Source: Theocolax elegans
Taxonomy: Eukaryota > Arthropoda > Insecta > Hymenoptera > Cerocephalidae
Assembly: GCA_026168455.1 (NCBI GenBank)
Contig: CM047430.1
Coordinates: 28,166,735 to 28,230,734, forward strand
DNA length: 64,000 nucleotides
Direction of reading: 5' to 3'
The position numbers and the translations under genes are program-made. Below are positions 44,901 to 56,541 of the stretch, in pieces (the first letter of the stretch is position 1; every line of letters starts with the position of its first letter). The notes beneath the pieces are model-generated. The model saw only the letters and a program-made list of their open reading frames with translations, made no database searches and had not been told where the DNA came from.

Positions 44901-45890
44901 ATGCAAGGCAGAGATGCTGTTAGGGGCTTGATGTCTTTAGAATATTGCTCCTACCTGGAGTGCGTCCTGGTTCTCCCAGAACACTTTCAGAATCTCAGCA
45001 CCATGTCTCTAATGTCTGTGGCCTTCGCGGAATCCGACAGGGACCATGATCTACATGACCAGCTCCGCAAATTTTGGGAGTTTAAGGAGGTCAAAGAAAT
45101 ACCGCCTACCTCTGCAGAGGATCGAATCTGCGAGGCCCTGTTCCAGCAGGGAGTCCGCAGGGACTCGAACGGACGGTACTCTGTGCGCCTGCCAATCAGG
45201 TCTGAGTTATTTTCCCAACTTGGAGATAGCCGCAGCAACAGGTCTCACGAATATACCGCCGCATGATCTTGGATCCCGAACTCCGAATAGACTATTGTGC
45301 CCTTTTAACGGATTACGAGAATGCTAGGCACGTCCGACGCATTAGGGACCCAGCTTAAAGATTCATGGGACGAACACACTTCTATCACCCATTATGGCAG
45401 AGGGCGGATGGAAGAAAGAAACTCCGGATCGTTTCTAATGCTTTCTACAGGTCATCTAGTGGTTTATCTCTAAATTATATAGTCTACACCGAGCTATCAC
45501 CCGTTAGCGGCTACACCGAGTCGCAGTTTGCTGTGACATTATGCAGATGTATCGGCAGATCAATGTCGACCAGCACGACTCAGATCTGCAGAGGATCCTC
45601 TGGGTAAATTCCACATATCAGGAGAGCCCATTACCAACTGCTAACCGTCACGTATGGCCTATCATGTGCACCATACGTGGCCATCCGTACCTTGCAGCAG
45701 CTCGCTCATGACGAAGAGGCCCGTCACCCGCTGGCTTGCTAGCTCTGCAATCAGACACATATATGGAAGCATTGTAACAGGTGCCGACAATACTGCCTTC
45801 CGCCTGAAAAACGAATTGATCGAGCTGCTTCAATCCGGGGAAATCCAACTGCAAAAATGGGTGCTCAATGAGGACCCGTCCGTGCCTTAG
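44901..45890 (+). pseudogene. BEL/Pao protease-RT region, frameshifted
   Basis: 45,030-45,230: DQLRKFWEFKEVKEIPP and SNGRYSVRLPIRSE with the LGDSR block, the N-terminal hallmark of BEL/Pao RT. About 45,255-45,480 in a shifted frame: YRRMILDPELRIDYCA and RKKLRIVSNAFYRSSSGLSL (normally RVVFDGSAKTSSG). About 45,540-45,605: MYRQINVDQHDSDLQRILW. 45,770-45,870: SIVTGADNTAFRLKNELIEL, the region after YVDD. At least three frameshifts. Confidence 0.82.
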
Positions 45891-45899
45891 GAATCTCCT

Positions 45900-46270
45900 G
45901 GGACCCTATCGACGATGGGACCCTATCGCCCCCTTCATCATCCTAGCCAAAATCATCATGAAGGACCTTTGGAAACTCAAGATAGATTGGGATAACCCTC
46001 TACCTCCGGCTCTAATTCGAATGTAGGCCCAGTTCCTCGTCGAATTCGGGATTCTACCCCGGCCTCAACACTAAACTGGAGCTGCACCGGTTCGCTAACG
46101 CGAGTCAACTCGCATATGCCGCAGTAGTCTACGCCCGGATTACCAGACCTGACGACTGTATGTAAGTCACCTTATTGACGTTGCAGACACATGTCGCCCC
46201 ATTGAAGACCGTCAGCATCCCACGGCTGGAACTATGCACAGCCGTGCTTCTTGCATTTACACGCTTGCAG
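45900..46270 (+). pseudogene. BEL/Pao RNase H region fragment
   Basis: About 45,955-46,010 gives KDLWKLKIDWDNPLPP, the conserved block after RT. About 46,075-46,260 gives ELHRFANASQLAYAAVVYAR (normally LHGFSDAS) and, after a shift, VAPLKTVSIPRLELCTAVLL, the RNase H core. The D of the FSDAS motif is replaced by N. Homology ends abruptly near 46,270 in AT-rich DNA. Confidence 0.8.
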
Positions 46271-46279
46271 CCTCATATT

Positions 46280-47710
46280 CTACATCTACAATGTCTCTTT
46301 AATTCTAATTCAAGTATACTATTTTTAATATTTAAATCTTACCTATATAAACATATAATTCTTTAGACATAAATTATATTTTCCTTGAATTATGCTATTA
46401 CGTAATTTGTCCAAAAATGTAATACAGTGTAAATGTACAATTAGGATGCATAATTAAAAAATACTTAATTAAGATGTTAATAATTATTAAATATCTTCCA
46501 CGTAAAATAAATTTAGTTAAATGTTAATTTACTTAATATTTCTAATTATTTTATTTTATGAATTGAAAAGTAATCGAGAAACTGTCAATCAAGGTCAAAA
46601 CAGCGACATAATTAAAAGTGAGAGGCTTCGAAATAAACAATTTAAAAGTGCTGTTTGGGCTAATTTTTAAAAAATTGGTAGACCAAATCTCAACGTAAAA
46701 TTTATGAAAAAAAAAACAAAACAAGGATCTACAACAGCCTAGCACTGATATTTCAATATCTCAAACTCAGAGACAAAATCATATTTAACCCCCTTTGTTC
46801 ATATAATCAATTAAAATCCCATGTAACGGTTTGGAAAATTCCATGGCGCTGGCCGGGAATCCCTTTATTGCTTTGCGCTACGCTTTCTCGCACGATTTGA
46901 AGGTTCGTCATTAAGGACAATAAAACTGACCGACTCGTCGATGCGTTGCATGCTCTTTGCCTGTGACAACACACTTTGTATTGGTGAAAATAGTACTTAA
47001 TGTGTATGAGAACAAGTTGGCGCATCTTCCCACACTTATCATCTCTACTCCTCCTGAGAGACTGACGGACATGCAGATTGCAACGTTTAGTTCAATTTTA
47101 GTTTGCACGTAAGCAACTTGTAATTGTTTAGATACCTTCTAGTTATGCCAGATGTAACCTTTAATACTAAATAAGTTCAATCAACATCATGTATGGTTTT
47201 GTGTATACAACTCGACGTGAAATGGTGTTATTCTTTGTTAATTATATTTGATACAGTATGCGTGCGGTCCTAAGCGTTGTGCATATTGACACTCAGCAGT
47301 AGCTTCTGCACTTAGCTTACAATTGACTTAACAATGTGATCACTGCTAACCGTTCTCGATTAAACTTCGCTCTATCAGTGCTCATTGTCATGATGTCAAG
47401 AGGACCTGAGCTCACCACTTCACCCAACTAGTTGATTTTGATTCGAAAATCTAGCGTGCTAGCAGTTTATTTATTGTATATTATAAGATAAATTATCATC
47501 AGATATTATTTTTATTATTAAGTTTCCACTTTTACTTGTTAGCTTTTATGATTGTACATTGTACACATTTTGTGATTTATTTTATTAATTCATATTTTAA
47601 CTTCACACTCAACATTATTTAAAATCAATTTAATTTTAAATACAAAGCTTATTCGCCATTTCAACTGAGGGTTTTTACCGCTAATATTTCTTTCTTTTTT
47701 TATAATAAAA
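46280..47710. other. Mixed intergenic DNA
   Basis: AT-rich to about 46,800, then a block of intermediate composition (46,840-47,430) that could be LTR-like, but I found no inverted TG..CA ends, primer-binding site or coding motif. Confidence 0.35.
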
Positions 47711-47815
47711 ACAATTTTTAGGTACTAATAATAATTTGTTGCAAAGTTATTCTAACCTCGAAAAGTGAGTTATTTCACGTTTTTTTCATCAATAGCCGGC
47801 TTCACTTTATTGAAC
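47711..47815. repeat. Diverged fragment of the foldback family
   Basis: CAATTTTTAGGTACTAATAA, a GTTATTCTAACCTCGAAAAG block and a TTCATCAATAGCCGGCTTCA block follow, in order and spacing, the arm of the palindrome (compare 43,380-43,480: aatttttaggtactggaatt, ttattataacctcaaaaagtg, ttcaacaccagctgggttta). An old partial copy. Confidence 0.6.
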
Positions 47816-47831
47816 TAATGCTTAATCAAAT

Positions 47832-48520
47832 GTTCCTAGCAGTGTGACGGATACCGAGAATATTAATAATACGATTGATCGGGAAAGCAATAATGCAAGC
47901 AGTAGAGTCCAGGACAATTCTCGCAGTCGCGTGCTTGCAAGTTGCCAGAATGATAAGCCTCGTCTTAACACAAATGTACTAGATCGTCTCGAGGATACTG
48001 TGAGAAACGATGATATCGAAAATCGAGAAAAAAATATACTGAATATAGCAGATTCCCTTGTATCCAATCGCCCAGAAACTGGAAAAATAAATAAAAATTA
48101 GCCTTTAGATAAAAGTAATATAAAAAAATGCAGCGTATTAATGGCATTCCTTTATTCGTTCACGCAGTAGAACTGAGATTTATAAAGATAAAATGGCATA
48201 AAAAGCCTGAAAAATTCATCCGTTGAGTAATGAAATTGACGGTAGGCTAAGTTAACCTGAAAAGAATGACTATTACAGGAAGAGCGAAAACTCAGAGCAT
48301 TTCTCCATTGGTCTACAAAGCCATTCTCTATGAGTCAAGCCTATGAGCATAAAGTACGCACATGTATTCAATTCTATTTTATAAATACAAAGATTATTTT
48401 ATTCATTTTTTTAGTGTACGTCTACAACAAAATACCTAACGAGCAAACCAATTTGAGAGAAGCAAGATATAGACAAGTTTTCATGAATATGTACAATACT
48501 TTACGCAACCCACGTTAAAT
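47832..48520 (+). other. Possible plus-strand exons, unrecognised
   Basis: After an acceptor-like TTCCTAG, the frame at 47,844-48,101 reads as a polar, Asn/Asp/Arg-rich protein (for example DRLEDTVRNDDIENREKNI). A second segment at 48,414-48,518 (NEQTNLREARYRQVFMNMYN) is also polar and ends in a stop. Composition is protein-like, and the Arg-rich helices recall C-terminal parts of DNA-binding factors, but there is no family signature. Could be a host gene 3' end or a transposon remnant. Confidence 0.25.
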
Positions 48521-48889
48521 CAGTTATGTTATTTATTGTCAATTTTGTTTTTATACAATTTAGGGAAAAGTGTATTAAATAATAAAATTTACTCAATAAA
48601 AATTATAAATTTAATTATTTTTACCCCCCAAATTTTTATTGCTTGCTCATAGAGAAAGCTTTATATAATAGTAAAATTTTTCGACTCGCTAAAACATGTT
48701 TTAACATGTCAAGAGTCAAAACACGTGTTTTTAGGAAATGTCTGTATGGATGTGTGTGCGCGCGAGTGTTTGTGTGTGTGTGTGGGCGAGTAAAATTTTA
48801 TTTTATAGAAGGCGGTAAAAATGCTCTTTACGGACGGAGTGTGGGACTCGGACATGTATTCTATGACTGTTTTAGAGTCTTTCCATAGG

Positions 48890-50300
48890 GCAACATTGCA
48901 CCGTCTAGCTGACAGTATTTGATCGCCCTGGTTCCTCCGTCATCCGACTTTGGCAACTCCTCAGGATCCAAGTAGCGTTGTTCTAAATGGTCCCAAGCGC
49001 TCCGAATTCGATTCGACAGTTCGGTAACATTTTGAGTTACGAAAGTCGTCGGGAGTCGCCTTTGGGATCGGTTAACCTGCGATCGGAGGCCACTTAAAAA
49101 CAGTATACCGAAACTCGTTACTGGGGCCCACCGCCTTGCGGCGGCTAGCCTAGAGTCGTAATTCTCGGTGTGAATGCGGCGGTGTTTAGCTCACCGCCGT
49201 CGTCCGCTTTCGAACATAAGCGGCATCCGGGTCAACTTCGCTTCACTCCGTCAAGCCTGCTTGCAACCACATACCCCGCAGAGTCCAACCCAATACTGGG
49301 GACACGCTGGCGTTTCACTTTCAGCTCAGAGGTACGCCAACGTGGGGCTCGGTTTCCAGTCCCTGCGTACCAGAGTAAAGTCATCCTGGTCCAACTGTCG
49401 ATATGCCGAAGCACATCTTCCTATTACTCCCCAAAAGGCTTGCACGCTATAGCTTGTGTAGGATAAAACATTCGACAATCCTTCCACAAGCCTTCCAAGG
49501 GATACCATTCGAAAAATCCCTTGAAAGAGAAAAAAGCGTACAAACCAAAAAGGTTTGCACGCTATGGTGTTTAACATCTCACCCTATGCAAAGTCTTCAG
49601 TTTGGAAGTATACCACAACTCGACTTACTAACTTTATACATAAGGATCTCTTTTGTTGAAAGGGTCACCTTCTGTGAGACATCCCAGCAACTTTTATCGT
49701 CTGGATGAGAAACTACTTCGGTCCGGATGTGCCCCAAGACGGACCTCGAGAGGCCCGCCTCAGCATTTTGACGCTACACGTAGTACACCCCGAAAGGTAT
49801 CTACTTTGATTTAGCGGCCGTCCCTTCATCCCTAGGTAGAGTCTCCCTTAACGAAGTCGCCCAGATGAATAGAATAATCGTCAACAGCGCATCTTCGACA
49901 AACTAAGCGTGTTAGTGAACCAAATATAGCAAGTTAAACAGTGAATCGCCGACACAGGCTCGACGAAACAGCTCGATTTCGAGGCGCGCTAGTGGCAATC
50001 CTCTTCCTCCACTATCGTAGGAGGTCTATATCGGACTCTCGGAATTGGGGGCCGAGTCACTCACCCTCACCCAACTCAGGAAATCTGAGAGCGGGTTTCC
50101 GCCATGCTGTGGGACTCGGACAGCGTGATCCATACCCACTAAAAAAACCACCATGCCATAGTCATGGTAGGGCTCCTTCCCTCGACTGATCCTCCCCCCG
50201 GAAACCGCCGCAGCATTACTTCGAGAGGGGCAGTAACGCCACTTCTTGGCAGGCAATCGCCTCACTATCTCGTGCATGCGGGGTGACTATTAATGCCGCC
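48890..50300. other. GC-rich retroelement debris
   Basis: G+C is well above background and both strands have many short Arg/Ser/Pro-rich frames. The string TGTGGGACTCGGACA occurs at 48,840 and again at 50,109, so at least two related pieces are present. The stretch at 49,940-50,290 lies directly downstream (minus strand) of the R1-like ORF2 and is probably its 3' UTR. 48,900-49,460 I cannot place. Confidence 0.4.
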
Positions 50301-50630
50301 CCTAGCACGCTCTTCCTTTTTTCTGATGTGATTCAGCCACCCCAGAATGGATGGTGCAAAGGTCATCACGGCATCTCAACCTTCTTGCGGACCAAGAAGA
50401 CACATTCCAATGCCCTCTGGTGTTAAAGGACCCTTCCAAAAGGTTTAGAAATCGCCTCTTCCTTCCACGAATCAAAAACACCAGGACAGGACGTGTCCTA
50501 TAAGCATAGGCCACTCTTAGCGCGGCTATTCTGCAGGCTCGCCGACAGGATGCATAGTAGCTCATATTACTATTTAGGGCATTTGCTTAAATCGGAGCTC
50601 CATATAAAATTAGAGAGCTTAACATTGTCG

Positions 50631-51667
50631 CTAAGAGGGCCCCAGTAGGTGTTCCTTCAATGTTAGTCGCGTATCTGAGATGACTCCTAGGTATTTCATC
50701 GTGTATGCCGATATAATAGGCTTGCCATTTACAGTAAAGGTGGCGTAATCCTTTGCTTCGTTCGGGAGATAAGAGACCGCCTCGGTCTTTTCGGCTACCA
50801 GACACAGCTCATAGGTGCTTAACCATACAGCTACTACCGCGATAGACATATTTCCAAGATATTTTACCTCATGGATGCTCCTTGCGATGACGATCAAAGC
50901 CACATCGTCCGGAAAAGCCACATCGTCCATCGACACTCCCTCTGGAAGCTGCTGCCTAAGCAGTCCGTCGTAAATGACTGTTCCAAAGAACGGGTCCCGG
51001 ACCCTTTGGCACGCCTCCGGTGATGTTATAGGAAGTGCGCGCCATCTTCGGTGTCATAGATGACGCCGGAAAAGCAGCAACCTTGAATTGTTCTAAGGAC
51101 AATATTATGTTATCCCATCAAAGTAAAGATATCATTGGTGGCCATCTCAACAACTTAACTTATAGCGTCAGTAGTTGAGCGCCCTTTCCGAAAACCGAAC
51201 TTGATTTTTGGACAGATCGCCTACTTCTGCAATGGCTGCTTGTAGTCTGACACAAATGACACGCTTGAACAGCTTCCCAGCTATATCCAATAGAGTGGAT
51301 GGTACGAGGAAGGGTTCTCCGGTGGTTGGCTCCCCTTTGGGAGAAGCACCAACCTTTGTACCTTTCACCGCGCTGGGCAGCATCCTAATTGAAAGCAAGC
51401 ACTGAATGTGTCTGAAAAAATTTGTGGTACATTCAGCGCAGCGGTCTTGATGGCCAGACCAGGTATACCATCCGGCCCTGGAGTTTTACGGCTGGATATT
51501 CTCCTTGTAGCCATTTTCAGCTCGGTTATGCTAATGTCTGGCGGCGCAAATGCACTGTCGGTCTCCATTAGGCCTGTCTCGGCTGTCCGTTCTTGATCTG
51601 GGGATAAGTGGCGCACCGCTGTCAATGACGTTGAGACGCCTCTGAGTTTGATCTTATTCATCACCAT
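50631..51667 (-). pseudogene. R1-like ORF2 reverse transcriptase fragments
   Basis: 51,667-51,365: ISSRKTPGPDGIPGLAIKT, the entry to the RT domain. 51,398-51,168: a PKGEPTTGEPF-type block with LLDIAGKLFKRVICVRLQ and LSKNQVRFSERA. 50,936-50,631: MDDVAFPDDVALIVIA, where the catalytic YADD has become FPDD next to a small direct repeat, and TMKYLGVISDTRL from the thumb. Not functional. Confidence 0.85.
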
Positions 51668-52128
51668 TTGGTACGGCTTACCCTAGGGATCGCGGTCCTA
51701 CTTCCTCGCAAAACTAGCGCCAGTAATTGCGTTTAGCCGCTTTAATTGCTTGAACGTAGTTCTTGGTACCGCGGCTTATTCCGAGCTCTCTGGAGCAGTT
51801 GCCGAGTCCGCAGACACTCACGGCGTATTTTTGCGATATTCTCGTTTTATCAGTAAACATGTGGATGGCCACGGGGAATGGATTTCCCGGCCATAGAGAC
51901 ATCGCAAGCCGCTGTTATGACATGTGTGAGTTCCTCGGCTCGTTTTTCCGATGTTTCTTAGACAGCAACTTCTGCTATGGAGCAGAGGAACATTTCCCGG
52001 TAGAAGGTAGACGGAACTCATCTCTTATATTGGAAACTTTTGTTCCGACCTGCTGCCCTGTTAGTCGGCGTTTGGAGTTGGTCCATGAGTGCTTGATGGT
52101 CGCTCCGCGTGTAACGATCACTAACTTT

Positions 52129-52710
52129 TCAGGTCAACGCTCCCTTCATCAATCTAGGATCGATAAAGGTTAAATCTATTATAGACGACCCCCCCCCCCC
52201 CGCCTTGGTAAAAGTGGGAGCCGTTCCAGTGTTAGCAATCTCTAACTCCAATATCGCAAAGGTCTTGAGAAGTGTACGGCTACAAATGTTGGTTTTCGTA
52301 CTGCCCCATTCTGTCGCCCAAGCATTAAAATCCCCTCCGATGACTATTGGCGATCTGGAGGACCTTGCACTGGTAACGTTGGCATCAAGGAATCCCAGAA
52401 AGTCGTCGATGTTGTCACTGGGTGGGAGGTAGCAACTGTATATTCGCTTACCCGCCATCTCCACCCAGGTAAAATTTGAGAGAGGAGCGGCCATTTTACC
52501 GGATACATGCAGGTTTTCACATACCCAAATGGCCGCTCTACCAGTGGTATCACTCACACAATTCGATTCAGTGGAATTCCTGTACTCCTCACTGACGATA
52601 ACAATGTCAGCCTGCTCTTCTCTGACCAACTGTGGCAGCAGATCCTGGGCCACAATACAATGGTTTAGATTGATTTGTAGCACCCTAACCATTTCTGACA
52701 AATGTTTCAA
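52129..52710 (-). pseudogene. R1-like ORF2 endonuclease
   Basis: A 193-codon open frame, the best preserved part of the element. It begins with VRVLQINLNHCIVAQDLLPQ, then IVIVSEEY (catalytic E region), RAAIWV, the catalytic IVIGGDFNAWATEWGS box at about residues 120-136, and SSIIDLTFIDPR. The poly-glycine (GGGG) just before SSIIDL comes from a C-run at 52,191-52,201. It nicks target DNA. It stops at 52,129 where the frame is lost. Confidence 0.87.
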
Positions 52711-52789
52711 TCCTAGGCGCGGTTATGTTCTTATCCACCGCGCAATCCACTATTTTGTAGCTCTCTTGGCCGCACCGGAAACTCTACGA

Positions 52790-53450
52790 TGAGCAGTCGA
52801 CGGCGCCTTTTTCAAACTTTTGAGAAGTGACCGATCTCGTGACATCGGTAACAGCGCGAAACCGTCTCGCGAAACCAAACCCTGTAGTTGACCCAACTTA
52901 TTCGAGGCTTCTCATTCTGTACCAGCTTTTTTGCTGCTGACGCTGAAGAAGGACACTGGTCATCAGAGTGCCTTCATACGACCTTCTAAGCTTTATATTC
53001 CCAGAAGGTACCACATTTGGCCTGATCACCGCAGATATTACTTCTGCAACTACTTCCGGCGTCGTGGCCTTGTCCATGTCCTTTATAGTAATGGCTCTTT
53101 GTGTCTACCTCTGCCAACCCACGTAGTGTGGACGAGACCGCTGCCTCGGGGTCTGGAGTTCCTACGCCAGGTCTTCCGAGCTCAATGAGCAGATCTTCTC
53201 CTCTGGTACGCCTGATACGGGAAATTCTTTTTCCCAGCAGCTTGAGGTTTGGTGCGGCCCGTATTTGCTTCAGCTGCGTATTCTGCTGAACCTCTTTCTT
53301 TTTGCCCTTGCGTTTAGTCATCAGTTGGCCCATTTTTGTTAGTGGGCTGCTTTGACCCCTTTTCCTTTTTCTCCGAAGGATGCAGAGTTGGTGACGGCCT
53401 TTCCTTTTCCACCGGCCTCCTTTGACGCTCTTCTAAATATTTGCATTTTC
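52790..53450 (-). pseudogene. R1-like ORF1 (gag) C-terminal part, copy 1
   Basis: Frames at 53,440-53,335 (ERPSPTLHPSEKKEKGSKQP, a basic linker) and 53,300-53,150 (LLGKRISRIRRTRGEDLLIE) give the RNA-binding gag domain of R1-like elements, where a basic patch precedes a conserved LLLEL-type strand. Frameshifts at about 53,130 and beyond break the knuckle region. The 5' side is truncated at about 53,450. The part from 52,867 upward is present again at 54,901-55,480. Confidence 0.7.
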
Positions 53451-53522
53451 GCATACTGTTATCGTTAAAAAATATTAAAAAGTACATATGATTCAATAAT
53501 TTACAAATTCTCTTGTTTGTAG

Positions 53523-53954
53523 TGCCAAAAACAAAAAGTGATATATGGAAATTCTTTATAAAAACTTCCGATGGAACTGAGTGTAAATTTTGCAAAAAAG
53601 ATGTAAGGACTAAGGGAAATACCACGAATTTGCGATCACATTTACTTCATAATCATGCGGAAATTCTGATCTTCAAACAAAAAGACTCAGTATCGAAAAG
53701 CAAAAGCGATAAAAATATGACAGCATTGACAGACAATAATATTATGAATAATATTACTGAACCTCACGGCTCTCCACAGCCGCCATCAAAAATATTTCAT
53801 TCGGATATTTTAGATGAATCATCTAATGAGTCTAATATGTCTCAAATACAGAAACCTCTAAGTCCTTCAACTCAACGAAATTTTACAAATCCAAGTTCTA
53901 AAACATTACAAGAAAGAATAGACACTGCGTTTTCTACCCAAAAAGCATTTCAAG
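53523..53954 (+). CDS. hAT transposase BED-finger exon, copy 1
   Basis: Bounded by an acceptor (TTGTTTGTAG) and a donor (CAAG|GTAACA). The exon encodes a BED zinc finger (residues CKFCKKDV, then NLRSHLLHNH, giving C-x2-C...H-x4-H), followed by a polar Ser/Asn/Pro-rich linker (SPQPPSKIFHSDILDES) to AFQ. The BED finger binds the transposon ends. The frame is uninterrupted and its phase (1) matches the downstream exon at 56,604 (G|AT GGA), so copy 1 could still be spliced across the second unit to it. The first coding exon with the start codon is not visible. Confidence 0.82.
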
Positions 53955-54010
53955 GTAACAGCCTAACATAGAAAATTTATTAGTTAACTATTATAATATT
54001 AATTATTAAT

Positions 54011-54236
54011 TTTTCTTCATCCCCCCGCCGAAAGTACGTGTTTCCCGGCCGCATATGGATACGGAAAGAGCGACTTTTGCGGCCGGCCCCGGAGTCTCGC
54101 GCGCTCTGATTGGCTCATAGATTTTCGCAGCATCGATGCATAGCAACGGCTGTAGCAACGGCCGCAAAGTTCCCAATATAACATGTACAGTGCTTAACCT
54201 CTCAAGTAAACATTGCTAAATTATTTTAAAATTAGT
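54011..54236. other. GC-rich block present only in duplication unit 1
   Basis: Between ATTATT and ACTACAAGC unit 1 has about 225 bases missing from unit 2. The block has a C-run, CG dinucleotides, a CCAAT-like GATTGGCTCATAG and repeated TAGCAACGGC motifs, and looks promoter-like. Either it was inserted in unit 1 or removed from unit 2. No clean target duplication is visible. Confidence 0.5.
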
Positions 54237-54660
54237 AATTGATTTACTACAAGCACTTTTGTTTTTCAAATGTAAAAATGCATTATAGTATTGCCGTATA
54301 ATTATCTTGTATAATTGTTTTAATTAATAAAACGAGAGATAGAAAGAGAGAGCGAGAGTATATATAGAATACTTATGTAGACTGTGCTCATTCTATCTAT
54401 TTCGTGTCATTTTCAAATTTCACACTATCAATTTAGTATTGATTTAATATCGGTGATGTAAATACATGTGAAAGAAATATGTTTCATTTTTTTATGTTCA
54501 AAATTTTAACAGTGCAATTGATATTTGACTACAAATGTAAATTTTAATCATGTAAAGTCGACTTCTATGCACGCTGTTTATCGCAACTTTGCATTAAAAC
54601 CGCTTCTAAAGTAATACGATTTAACAATAAATTTATACATGCTTATGTATGTAGTTATTT

Positions 54661-54730
54661 TTGATGCCCGCCCCCGACCAGCAAAAACCTCGGCTTCGCC
54701 TCGGTTTTGCAAATGTCGGGCGGGTATCAA
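54661..54730. repeat. Strong 70-nt hairpin, copy 1
   Basis: TTGATGCCCGCCC...GGGCGGGTATCAA forms a long stem, with an inner stem built from AAAACCTCGGC/GCCTCGGTTTT. It occurs in both duplication units (also 56,472-56,541). Possibly a tiny foldback element or an RNA structure in the hAT intron. Confidence 0.8.
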
Positions 54731-55567
54731 ATATATAACAACATTGAATATCGCGTGTCACGTCGCGGTACGAGAGGTTACATCTGGATGGCTCTGAAGC
54801 AGGCCACGAAAGAAGCTGCAGACGAATATTGCGGCACCGGGTATTTTCTATTAGTTTACCTAATTATTAGATGTACTTTCGGACTGGGATAAAGAAAAAT
54901 TCGCGAAACCAAACCCTGAGTTTGACCCAACTTATTCGAGCTTCTCATTCTTACCAGCCTTTTTTGCTGGCTGACGCTGAAGAAGGACACTGGTCATCAG
55001 AGTGCCTTCATACGACCTTCTAAGCTTATATCTCCCAGAAGGTACCACATTTGGCCTGATTCACCGCAGATATTACTTCTTGCAACTACTTCCGGCGTCG
55101 TGGCCTTGTCCATTGGTCCTTTATAGTAATGGCTTCTTTGTGTCTACCTCTGCCAACCCCGTAGTGGGAACGAGACCGCTGCCATCGGGGTCTGGAGTTC
55201 CTACGGCAGGTCTTTCCGAGCCTCAATTGAGCAGATTCTTCCTCCTCTGGTTAAGCCTGTTACGGGAAATTCTTTTTCCCAGCAGCTTGAGGTTTGGTGC
55301 GGCCCGTATTTGCTTCAGTTGCGTATTCTGCTGAACCTCTTTCTTTTTGCCCTTGCGTTTAGTCATCAGTTGGCCCATTTTTGTTAGTGGGCTGCTTTGA
55401 CCCCTTTTCCTTTTTCTCCGAAGGATGCAGAGTTGGTGACGGCCTTTCCTTTTCCACCGGCCTCCTTTGACGCTCTTCTAAATATTTGCATTTTCGCATA
55501 CTGTTATCGTTAAAAAATATTAAAAAGTACATATGATTCAATCATTTACAAATTCTCTTGTTTGTAG

Positions 55568-56001
55568 TGCCAAAAACAAAAAGTGATATATGGAAATTCT
55601 TTATAAAAACTTCCGATGGAACTGAGTGTAAATTTTGCAAAAAAGATGTAAGGACTAAGGGAAATACCACGAATTTGCGATCACATTTACTTCATAATCA
55701 TGCAGGAAATTCTGATCTTCAAACAAAATGACTCAGTATCGAAAAGCAAAAGCGATAAAAATATGACAGCATTGACAGACAATAATATTATGAATAATAT
55801 TACTGAACCTCACGGCTCTCCACAGCCGCCATCAAAAATATTTCATTCGGATATTTTAGATGAATCATCTAATGAGTCTAATATGTCTCAAATACAGAAA
55901 CCTCTAAGTCCTTCAACTCAACGAAATTTTACAAATCCAAGTTCTAAAACATTACAAGAAAGAATAGACACTGCGTTTTCTATCCCAAAAAGCATTTCAA
56001 G
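55568..56001 (+). pseudogene. hAT transposase BED-finger exon, copy 2 (frameshifted)
   Basis: Nearly identical to the exon at 53,523-53,954, but a one-base insertion at about 55,703 (CATGCAGGAAAT versus CATGCGGAAAT) shifts the frame directly after the BED finger histidines, and another extra base (TATCCC versus TACCC) lies near the end. Acceptor and donor are kept. As it stands it cannot encode the linker. Confidence 0.82.
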
Positions 56002-56471
56002 GTAACAGCCTAACATAGAAAATTTATTAGTTAACTATTATAATATTAATTATTACTACAAGCACTTTTGTTTTTCAAATGTAAAATGCATTATAGTATT
56101 GCCGTATAATTATCTTGTATAATTGTTTTAATTAATAAAACGAGAGATAGAAAGAGAGAGCGAGAGTATATATAGAATACTTATGTAGACTGTGCTCATT
56201 CTATCTATTTCGTGTCATTTTCAAATTTCACACTATCAATTTAGTATTGATTTAATATCGGTGATGTAAATACATGTGAAAGAAATATGTTTCATTTTTT
56301 TATGTTCAAAATTTTAACAGTGCAATTGATATTTGACTACAAATGTAAATTTTAATCATGTAAAGTCGACTTCTATGCACGCTGTTTATCGCAACTTTGC
56401 ATTAAAACCGCTTCTAAAGTAATACGATTTAACAATAAATTTATACATGCTTATGTATGTATGTTATATTT

Positions 56472-56541
56472 TTGATGCCCGCCCCCGACCAGCAAAAACC
56501 TCGGCTTCGCCTCGGTTTTGCAAATGTCGGGCGGGTATCAA
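56472..56541. repeat. Strong 70-nt hairpin, copy 2
   Basis: Identical in structure to 54,661-54,730, in duplication unit 2 and just upstream of the hAT core exon. Confidence 0.8.

Larger units (their letters stand above)
44290..46280 (+). mobile_element. Decayed BEL/Pao LTR retrotransposon (internal part)
   Basis: Fragments in order: a gag zinc-knuckle remnant (44,395-44,470), RT region (45,015-45,870) and the RNase H region (about 46,080-46,260). All reading frames are broken by indels, LTRs were not found, and the 5' side abuts the foldback palindrome. The G+C is well above that of the surrounding DNA, typical of the retroelement fragments in this window. Confidence 0.82.
50300..53450 (-). 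mobile_element. Decayed R1-like non-LTR retrotransposon
   Basis: On the minus strand: ORF1 C-terminus (53,440-52,800), endonuclease (52,700-52,129), RT (51,670-50,640) and C-terminal remnants (50,565-50,300). The opening phrase of ORF2 (VLQINLNHCIVAQDLLPQLV) and the RT phrase ISSRKTPGPDGIP followed by a CLLDT-type block are characteristic of the R1 clade of arthropods. Many frameshifts. No 28S rDNA flank is visible, so it is a dispersed relative rather than rDNA-inserted R1. Confidence 0.83.
52867..54742 (+). repeat. Direct duplication, unit 1 (R1 ORF1 fragment + hAT exon)
   Basis: This unit recurs at 54,901-56,553. Both begin TCGCGAAACCAAACCCTG and end at ATATATAACAAC. The order is R1-like ORF1 fragment, hAT BED exon, then AT-rich intron with a strong hairpin. 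Unit 1 has about 225 extra bases (roughly 54,011-54,236) that unit 2 lacks. Scattered one-base indels separate the copies, so the duplication is not brand new. Confidence 0.9.

Noticed and set aside
51408..52173. Plus-strand frames of 62 and 136 codons
   Set aside because: They are antisense to the R1-like RT and endonuclease, which carry recognisable motifs.
54707..54892. FLYWCH-like finger in the spacer between duplication units
   Set aside because: An aromatic/basic RRGTRGYIW phrase looked similar, but the required Cys/His ligands and spacing are absent.
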